Shown here piece after piece: positions 24,342-29,474 of a stretch of DNA of 29,474 nucleotides. Location of the stretch: assembly GCA_035477595.1 (NCBI GenBank), contig DATIKM010000062.1, positions 1 to 29,474 on the forward strand, in the 5' to 3' direction. Under the pieces are notes generated by a model. That model had not been told where the DNA came from, did not search any database, and worked only from the letters and a program-made list of their open reading frames with translations. Made by a program: the position numbers and the translations under genes. Each line of letters begins with the position of its first letter. Positions within the stretch are counted from its first letter, which is position 1. The DNA comes from DATIKM01 sp035477595. Its GTDB lineage: Bacteria > Armatimonadota > Chthonomonadetes > Chthonomonadales > CAJBBX01.

Positions 24342-25217
24342 CTATGCCAGCATGCCATGGACGACCCGTTCGATGCCGGCAAGGTCCCGAAGCGTGCCGA
24401 TGTGCCCGTAGCCAGACTCGGAAAGCTCCTTGGCAACGGATCGACCTTGGCCCAGCGCCACCTCCAGTGCGAGCCGGCCATCGCGCTTCAGCGCGTGTCG
24501 GGCCTCTCGGGCGAGGCGCCGGACGATGCTCAGCCCGTCCTCGCCACCGTCCAGCGCGATGCGCGGCTCCCAGTCCCGCACCTCCGCCTGAAGCCCACTC
24601 ACGTCCGAGGTCGCGATGTACGGCGGGTTGCTCAGCACAAGGTCGAGCGATCGCGGCCGGACGGCACTCAGGAGGTCTCCCACTACCACCAGTACGCGCT
24701 CCGACACACGGTGCCGTTCGGCGTTGGCGCGGGCCACCCGGGCGGCGTAGCGGCTGACGTCGGTTGCCACCGCCCTCGCCTGGGGCACGGTGATGGCGAC
24801 GGACACCGCAACGCACCCACTGCCGGTTCCGACATCCGCGAACACCGTCGAAGCGCCGCCCCTCAGCAGATCGATGGCGAAGGCAACGAGCAGCTCGGTC
24901 TCCGGGCGCGGTATGAGAACATTGCGGTCGACACAGAACTCCAGGCCGTAGAACTCCTGGGACCCTCGCAGATACGCCAGGGGCTCGCGCGCACAGCGGC
25001 GACGAACCAGCGACAGAAGCCGCTCGCGCTCGGTGGCGTTGAGCTCGCGCCGGAGCCCGCTCAGGATCTGCGCCTGGGACGCGCCCGTTGCCAGGCCAAG
25101 GAGCAGGCGGGCCTCCAGCGCGCACTCCGAGACACCAGCCCCGGTCAGGCGCTCCATGGCCCATGGAAGGGCTCGCTCATCGCTCGCGGGAGGCAAGTCG
25201 GCGATGCCATGCACCAC
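24342..25217 (-). CDS. prmC: PrmC (HemK), release-factor glutamine methyltransferase
   Basis: PrmC methylates the glutamine of the GGQ motif in RF1 and RF2 with S-adenosylmethionine, which raises release efficiency. The 291-residue protein has the N-terminal helical domain that contacts the release factor, then YLRGSQEFYGLEF and IPRPETELLV (about residues 80-107). The SAM-binding ADVGTGSGCVAVS is near residue 127, and the catalytic NPPY near residue 195. GTG 25217 lies 6 bases past the prfA stop, so the enzyme and one of its substrates are co-expressed, a common arrangement. Confidence 0.95.
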   Translation of the reverse strand: MVHGIADLPPASDERALPWAMERLTGAGVSECALEARLLLGLATGASQAQILSGLRRELNATERERLLSLVRRRCAREPLAYLRGSQEFYGLEFCVDRNVLIPRPETELLVAFAIDLLRGGASTVFADVGTGSGCVAVSVAITVPQARAVATDVSRYAARVARANAERHRVSERVLVVVGDLLSAVRPRSLDLVLSNPPYIATSDVSGLQAEVRDWEPRIALDGGEDGLSIVRRLAREARHALKRDGRLALEVALGQGRSVAKELSESGYGHIGTLRDLAGIERVVHGMLA

Positions 25218-25223
25218 CGGTGC

Positions 25224-26300
25224 TCAGTCTGTCCCGCCGCGCAGCCGCTCCGCTTGATCGGCCATAAGCAGCGAGTCGATGAACGCCTGGATGTCGCCGT
25301 CCAGGATGGCGCTCATGTTGTAGATCGTCACCCCGGTTCGGTGGTCGGTAACCCGACCGTCCGGGAGGTTGTAGGTGCGGATCTTCTCGGATCGATCCCC
25401 GGAGCCAACCTGTGATCGTCGCGCCTCCGTACGGGCCAACGTCTGGGCCTGCATCTCGCGCTCGTAGATGCGCGCCCGCAGCATGCGCATCGCCTTCTCT
25501 CGGTTCTGAAGCTGGCTCCGCTCGTCCTGACAGGTCACCACGATCCCCGTGGGCTTGTGGGTCATCCTGATCGCCGTGGCGACCTTCTGTACGTTCTGTC
25601 CGCCGGCGCTGGACGAGTGATAGACGTCGATCGCCAGGTCGTTCGGGTTGATGTCCACCTCCACCTCTTCGGCCTCAGGAAGAACGGCCACGGTCGCGGT
25701 AGACGTGTGGATCCTGCCGCTCGACTCCGTGGCGGGCACTCGCTGCACGCGATGGACTCCGCTCTCGAACTTCAGCTGGCTGTAGGCGCCTCGCCCCTGA
25801 ACGGAGAGGGCGACGTCCGAGTAGCCACCGATCCCCGTCTCCTGGGCGTTCAGCACTTCGACCTTCCAGCCCCTGCGCTCCGCGTAGCGGAGGTAGAGCC
25901 GCATCAGGTCGCCGGCGAACAGCGCGGCTTCCTCGCCGCCGGCCGCCGGACGGATCTCCATGATCACGTTCTTGTCGTCATTCGGGTCACGAGGGAGAAG
26001 CAGTCTCGTCAACCGTTCCTCCAGGCTTTGACGCTCTGGACGGATCCGTTCGACGTCAGCCAGAGCCAGCTCACGCATCTCGGCGTCGTCGAGCAGCGCT
26101 TCCGCCTCGGCGAGGCCATGCTCCGCATGGCGGTATGCGCGGTATGCCTCCACGACCTCGGTGAGATCGCTCCAGGCCTTGTGAACCTGCTGGTAACGGT
26201 GGATGTCGGCCAGAACCTCAGGATCGAGCATCAGACGCCCGAGGTCCTCGTACCGCGCTTCCAGCTCCTCCAGCTTCTTCTGTGCTGGACCGAGAGCCAC
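25224..26300 (-). CDS. prfA: PrfA, peptide chain release factor 1
   Basis: RF1 ends translation at UAA and UAG. The 358-residue product has the stop-codon-reading tripeptide PAT (in QRVPATESSG), which marks RF1 rather than RF2 (SPF). The peptidyl-transferase motif is AGGQNVQK, whose Gln is the target of the PrmC encoded directly downstream. The coiled N-terminal domain (about residues 1-110) and the C-terminal basic region are normal. I take GTG 26300, with GGAGG about 6-8 bases upstream; this gives the standard length of about 360, while the reading from 26348 adds 16 residues with no support. Confidence 0.96.
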   Translation of the reverse strand: MALGPAQKKLEELEARYEDLGRLMLDPEVLADIHRYQQVHKAWSDLTEVVEAYRAYRHAEHGLAEAEALLDDAEMRELALADVERIRPERQSLEERLTRLLLPRDPNDDKNVIMEIRPAAGGEEAALFAGDLMRLYLRYAERRGWKVEVLNAQETGIGGYSDVALSVQGRGAYSQLKFESGVHRVQRVPATESSGRIHTSTATVAVLPEAEEVEVDINPNDLAIDVYHSSSAGGQNVQKVATAIRMTHKPTGIVVTCQDERSQLQNREKAMRMLRARIYEREMQAQTLARTEARRSQVGSGDRSEKIRTYNLPDGRVTDHRTGVTIYNMSAILDGDIQAFIDSLLMADQAERLRGGTD

Positions 26301-26426
26301 GGCCCCCTCCCCCTCTCCGGCGCTGCACCGGTGGTAGACCCGCCGCAAACATCAAGGGCCGCCGTCCGCCGGTCGGGCATGATCGCCCGCCGCAGATACA
26401 GCGACCCGGATCGCCAACTCGAACCG

Positions 26427-27434
26427 CTAAGCGACGGCCGCGGACGGGCCCTCCGGCGCCTGTGCAGGCGCTCTCTCCCGGTCGACAACCGCCTTCAGTG
26501 CAGTGAGCGCCACCTCGACCTGGTCGACGTCCGGCTCCCGCGTGGTCAGGCCCTGCGTCCAGCGTCCGGGAGCGAGCAGCGCTGTGAGGACCCGGGCGTT
26601 CCGCATCCGGCCCGCAAGCCGGATCACCTCATAGGCCACACCAGCAACCAGAGGGATCAGCGCGGTGTGCAGGACAACCCGTGCAAAGTAGTGCGGGGGC
26701 CTCGGGAACAGGGAGTGAACCAAGATAGACGCGAGCAGCACGATGATGACAAAGCTGGTGCCGCACCGGTGGTGGATGCGGGACGCTTTGGAGCAGACCT
26801 CAACGCTCAGCTCCCCGCCCGCCTCCAGCGTGTTGATGGCCTTGTGCTCGGCGCCGTGGTACTGGAACACCCGCCTGATGTTCTTCATGCGCGCGATCGA
26901 GGCGACGTAGGCAAGAAAGATCGCGATGCGTATGATCCCATCCACCACATTCAGCGCTGTGGGATGTGACACGCCGATGTGGGTCTGGACCAGTTGCGTC
27001 AGGAGCGTCGGCAGGGCGACGAAGATCACCACCCCGAGGAGGAACGCGAGCACCATCACGCCGCCGATGACGATGTCGTTGATCTTGGGCGACGAGCCCG
27101 CCGGCGCGGAGGCGGCGGGCGCCTCCGTCGATGGCACGCCGCTGTCCTCCTGCACAGCCACGGCGCCCTTCTGCGGAATCGCCTCGGCCTGAACCTGCGC
27201 TGAGAAGTTCAGCGCCTTCATTCCGAGGGCCATCGCGTCGATCAGGGCAAGACTGCCCCGCAGGAAGGGCCGCTTCAGCCACTGAAGCCGACCGAGGAAC
27301 GAGGCCTCGATCGGCTCGGCGCGCAGAACGATCTCGCCATCCGGCTTGCGGCAGGCGACCGCGAAATACCGAGGGCTGCGCATCATCACGCCCTCGACCA
27401 CCGCCTGTCCGCCATACTGAAGGTACTCGCTCAT
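26427..27434 (-). CDS. DUF1385 membrane protein (YqhQ-like)
   Basis: This 335-residue membrane protein carries the family's marks: GGQAVVEGVMMRSP near the N-terminus, three or four hydrophobic segments, FQYHGAEHKAI (about residues 190-200) and IHHRCGTSFVIIVLL (about residues 219-233). The conserved His/Glu/Cys residues suggest metal binding, but the biochemical role is not established. The gene is found beside rpmE and prfA in many bacteria, as here. ATG 27434 has GGAGG 3-4 bases upstream and lies 43 bases past the rpmE stop. Confidence 0.9.
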   Translation of the reverse strand: MSEYLQYGGQAVVEGVMMRSPRYFAVACRKPDGEIVLRAEPIEASFLGRLQWLKRPFLRGSLALIDAMALGMKALNFSAQVQAEAIPQKGAVAVQEDSGVPSTEAPAASAPAGSSPKINDIVIGGVMVLAFLLGVVIFVALPTLLTQLVQTHIGVSHPTALNVVDGIIRIAIFLAYVASIARMKNIRRVFQYHGAEHKAINTLEAGGELSVEVCSKASRIHHRCGTSFVIIVLLASILVHSLFPRPPHYFARVVLHTALIPLVAGVAYEVIRLAGRMRNARVLTALLAPGRWTQGLTTREPDVDQVEVALTALKAVVDRERAPAQAPEGPSAAVA

Positions 27435-27477
27435 CGACCTCCGCCGAGGCCCGTCGCCGCTCGCTGAGCCACCGAAC

Positions 27478-27681
27478 TCAGCGCTTCATCTTGTACTTCT
27501 GCATGAACTTCTCGACGCGGCCCTCGGTGTCCACTATCTTCTGCTTGCCCGTGTAGAACGGGTGGCAGCTACCGCATATCTCAACGCGAATGGTGGCGCG
27601 CGTCGAGCGCGTCTCGAACGTGTTGCCGCACGCACAGCTGACAGCGGCAGCTTCATACTTCGGATGGATGCCTTGTTTCAT
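27478..27681 (-). CDS. rpmE: Ribosomal protein bL31, zinc-binding form
   Basis: bL31 bridges the two ribosomal subunits. The 67-residue protein shows MKQGIHPKYEAAAVSCACGN and EICGSCHPFYTGKQK. The cysteines CxC and CxxC make it the zinc-binding (C+) form. The end VEKFMQKYKMKR is typical. ATG 27681 is chosen over a 96-residue reading whose extra N-terminus is not bL31-like. It leads the rpmE-DUF1385-prfA-prmC run. Confidence 0.97.
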   Translation of the reverse strand: MKQGIHPKYEAAAVSCACGNTFETRSTRATIRVEICGSCHPFYTGKQKIVDTEGRVEKFMQKYKMKR

Positions 27682-27733
27682 CGAGCCCTGTTCCTCTTGG
27701 TTGACACACCGCTGCCTGACGATCCAGCCGCCT

Positions 27734-27739
27734 AGTATA
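27734..27739 (-). promoter_or_regulatory. Probable -10 box for rpmE
   Basis: TATACT on the minus strand would start transcription near 27727, about 46 bases before the rpmE ATG. The expected -35 position has no good match, so confidence is low. Confidence 0.35.
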
Positions 27740-27770
27740 CCCGAATGGCCTCGCGGCCCCGGGTGCATCG

Positions 27771-27799
27771 TTGACCCGCCTCAGACTGCGGGGTACACT
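27771..27799 (+). promoter_or_regulatory. sigma-70 promoter for the cytochrome c gene
   Basis: TTGACC (27771-27776) and TACACT (27794-27799) are separated by 17 bases. Transcription would start near 27806, about 65 bases before the cytochrome ATG. Confidence 0.55.
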
Positions 27800-27870
27800 T
27801 CCCGCGGTGTGCGCGTCCGCCTGCGCATGCAGCGGCCGCTGCCGATCCCCCGCGATGGAGGAGTAAAACG

Positions 27871-28239
27871 ATGGCTGTTCGCAAGCGCGCAGTGTACCTG
27901 GCCGCGGCGCTGACGTTGGGGTTGGCGTGCAGCGTCATTCCGCTGAGCGCGAAGGGCCAGCGAAAGGCGCCCAAGCCGTCCGCAGCCGTGCTGGCCGCAG
28001 GCAAGACTGTCTATGCCAAGCATGCTTGCGCCGCCTGCCACGCCATCGCGGGCACCGGCAGCAAGGCCGGACCCGATCTGACGCGCACGGGCAGGGGCAG
28101 GACCGCCGCCTGGATGACGCTTGTGATCCGAGACCCCAAGAAGCTCTTCCCTCGCGGCACCATGCCTGCCTATGGCAGCGACCGCATCCCTGACAAGGAC
28201 CTGAAGGCGCTCGTCGCCTACATGCTCAGCCTGAAGTAG
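27871..28239 (+). CDS. Small secreted c-type cytochrome
   Basis: The 122-residue precursor has a signal sequence (residues 1-27, ending near SAKG). A single class I cytochrome c fold follows. Haem attaches at CAACH (C53, C56, H57) and the sixth ligand is Met98 in GTMPAYG; the C-terminal helix is DLKALVAYML. It would act outside the membrane as an electron carrier and needs the Ccm machinery encoded at the left of the window. The ATG at 27871 has GGAGGAG about 8 bases upstream, a strong site. Its redox partner is not identified here. Cys20 does not form a good lipobox, so a lipoprotein is unlikely. Confidence 0.93.
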   Translation: MAVRKRAVYLAAALTLGLACSVIPLSAKGQRKAPKPSAAVLAAGKTVYAKHACAACHAIAGTGSKAGPDLTRTGRGRTAAWMTLVIRDPKKLFPRGTMPAYGSDRIPDKDLKALVAYMLSLK

Positions 28240-28249
28240 ACACGGGACG

Positions 28250-28280
28250 GAGCGCGCCGCCGCCGGCTGTCGCCGCGCTC
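28250..28280 (+). terminator. Possible hairpin after the cytochrome gene
   Basis: GAGCGCG (28250-28256) can pair with CGCGCTC (28274-28280) over a 17-base loop. No T-run follows, so read-through into corA is likely. Confidence 0.25.
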
Positions 28281-28300
28281 GCCGCTCGGTAACGGACGGG

Positions 28301-29317
28301 ATGCCACCCTCGGAGGCTTCTGCGATAGGCGCGGGCGCCGGTGCACCCGCGGCGCCCTGGTCGGCGGTCATCGCCAGGCCCGGCGCCTCCTTCACGGCCG
28401 CCTCCGAGTGGGACGATGTGCTGGCGGCGTTGCGCGATCCCGACGCGCTCGCGTGGATCGACGTCGAGGTACGCCATCACGGGGACATCGTGCCGGCCGC
28501 TCTCGCCGCCGGCGTGCCGGAGGCCGCGGTCGAGTGGGCCAGCGACGGCGCCTCGCGGGGTGCATCCTACTACGTGCGGCCCTGCCACGTTCTGGTGGTG
28601 CGTGAGGCGACGGGCCCTGCGGAGTCTCCGGTCCAGCGCGCCCTCACGGTGATCGCGATGCCCAGAGCCCTGATCACCGCGCACGAGGGCGCCGATGCAG
28701 TCGTGCGCGACGGCATGTCGCGCTGGCACGAGCATCTCTGGATCGCCCCCGACAGCATCGCCACGCCCCTCTACGTCCTCCTTGACTCCGTGCTCGACGA
28801 CTACTTCCCGCGGATCGACGACTTCGCAGAGAGCGTCGAGCTCCTGCAGGACCGCTTCTTCGCCGGCATCCCCGATGGCGACCCGGCTCAGATCTTCGCT
28901 CTCCGCAAGGCACTCCTCGAGCTGCGCCGCGCGGGCTCGGCCCTCCGCGACGCCACCAACGCCCTCATGCGCCACGGCTCGCCCGTCGTTGCCGATGCCG
29001 CGATGCCCGTCATGCAGTCGCTCTACGACCGCGCAGTCAGGCTGGTGGAGACGATCGACACCTATCGCGACCTGGTGACCAGCGCGATGGACATACACCT
29101 CTCCGTGGTCTCGAACCGCACCAACCGCGTGATGAAGACGCTTACCGTCCTGTCGACGATCCTGATGAGTTGTGGGCTGGTGGCAGGGATATACGGGATG
29201 AACTTCGATCACATGCCGGAGCTCGCCTCTCCGTGGGGCTACCCGGCGGCGCTCGCGGCGATGCTCGTCCTGAGCACGGGGCTCGCGACAGCCTTCCGCA
29301 GACTGGGCTGGTTCTGA
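28301..29317 (+). CDS. corA: CorA-family divalent metal transporter
   Basis: CorA proteins form pentameric channels for Mg2+ (or Co2+, Ni2+, Zn2+ in relatives). The 338-residue product has a soluble N-terminal domain and a long helical stalk region (about residues 180-265). Two C-terminal membrane helices come last, the first ending in the family's YGMNF motif (about residue 302) followed by MPEL in the external loop. The basic end RRLGWF is typical. The N-terminal 30 residues are Ala/Gly-rich and poorly conserved, so a later start is possible; ATG 28301 has GGACGGG just upstream. It lies 61 bases past the cytochrome gene and may be read from the same promoter. The ion cannot be told from sequence. 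Confidence 0.92.
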   Translation: MPPSEASAIGAGAGAPAAPWSAVIARPGASFTAASEWDDVLAALRDPDALAWIDVEVRHHGDIVPAALAAGVPEAAVEWASDGASRGASYYVRPCHVLVVREATGPAESPVQRALTVIAMPRALITAHEGADAVVRDGMSRWHEHLWIAPDSIATPLYVLLDSVLDDYFPRIDDFAESVELLQDRFFAGIPDGDPAQIFALRKALLELRRAGSALRDATNALMRHGSPVVADAAMPVMQSLYDRAVRLVETIDTYRDLVTSAMDIHLSVVSNRTNRVMKTLTVLSTILMSCGLVAGIYGMNFDHMPELASPWGYPAALAAMLVLSTGLATAFRRLGWF

Positions 29318-29406
29318 CCGTGCTGATGCCGCTCCTCCTTCCCTGTTCTGGCCTGTACCGACGCGCCCATGGATGAGCGGGGTCCCAGGCGCCTGATGGA
29401 GTGGCG

Positions 29407-29474
29407 ATGAGGCGCGACCGCCTGCGTGTCGGCATCGATGCGCGCGCCCTCTGCGGGCGCTTCACCGGCGACCG
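29407..29474 (+). CDS. Probable glycosyltransferase, N-terminus only (cut by window edge)
   Basis: Only 22 full codons are visible. They read MRRDRLRVGIDARALCGRFT and on, which matches the beginning of GT4-type (group 1) glycosyltransferases, where a first beta-strand GIDAR is followed by a glycine-containing loop that meets the acceptor. ATG 29407 has GGAG 5 bases upstream. The call rests on this short match alone. Confidence 0.5.
   Translation, partial: MRRDRLRVGIDARALCGRFTGD

Noticed and set aside
2930..28226. Long open frames on the strand opposite real genes (for example 2930-4126, 7617-8666, 19870-21564, 22655-24073, 24189-25415, 25557-26969)
   Set aside because: They lie antisense to clearly identified genes and encode Arg/His/Pro-rich sequence without motifs, a usual effect of high GC.
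20091..29392. Shared 13-mer GGGTCCCAGGCGC at 20091 and 29380
   Set aside because: A single 13-base match in 29 kb of GC-rich DNA is expected by chance, and the surroundings do not match.
1..29474. tRNA genes, CRISPR repeats, insertion sequences, attachment sites or an origin
   Set aside because: The intergenic gaps were read for T-loop signatures, regular repeats and transposase motifs, and none was found.

Overview
The window is high-GC, densely coding bacterial chromosome. I see no tRNA, rRNA, CRISPR array, insertion sequence or phage gene. It carries core genes (der, glnE, plsY, ccmABCDEF, prfA, prmC, rpmE, a sigma-70 family factor, serA) and a type II-like prepilin of the kind with a GFTLIELL methylation motif. 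The high GC, the abundant short intergenic hairpins, the DUF1559-like prepilin and the rpmE-DUF1385-prfA-prmC block would fit Armatimonadota or a neighbouring phylum (Chloroflexota, Planctomycetota). That placement is inference of low certainty, because no rRNA is present.

Layout. Positions 1-10210 (minus) hold one unbroken chain, der-glnE-plsY-ccmA-ccmB-ccmC-ccmD-ccmE-ccmF. Neighbours overlap by 1-8 bases or sit 5 bases apart, and ccmF runs off the left edge. Its promoter lies at about 10240-10268, back to back with the promoter of a MarR-family regulator (10405-10944, plus). The two -35 boxes sit in the two arms of a perfect 10-bp inverted repeat. A NifS/IscS-type cysteine desulfurase follows (11001-12137). 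Next comes a 408-base non-coding stretch holding a perfect consensus sigma-70 promoter and a roughly 300-nt, apparently foldable leader, then a sigma-70 family factor (12546-13583). A convergent histidine-kinase-like protein without the expected phospho-acceptor His and a prepilin-like protein lie on the minus strand to 15711. serA (15994-17592, plus) follows, then a STAS protein and an acyl-CoA synthetase on the minus strand.

Positions 20223-24232 (minus) hold a putative operon reading CAP/SCP secreted protein, ABC-type ATPase, CPBP membrane protease, TPR lipoprotein, and a VOC-fold gene broken by two compensating frameshifts. Positions 24342-27681 (minus) hold the translation block rpmE-DUF1385-prfA-prmC. 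The right end is plus strand: a small secreted c-type cytochrome with its own promoter, a CorA-type transporter, and the first 22 codons of what is probably a group 1/4 glycosyltransferase.

How the parts connect. The ccm genes build the haem-attachment machinery that the cytochrome at 27871 needs. CcmE is the unusual CXXXY type rather than the classical HXXXY type. The MarR-family regulator carries a C-terminal cysteine cluster, sits directly before a cysteine desulfurase, and has a candidate operator covering the promoter of the der-ccm operon. It may therefore tie haem/Fe-S or redox status to that operon. This is a hypothesis, not something the sequence proves.
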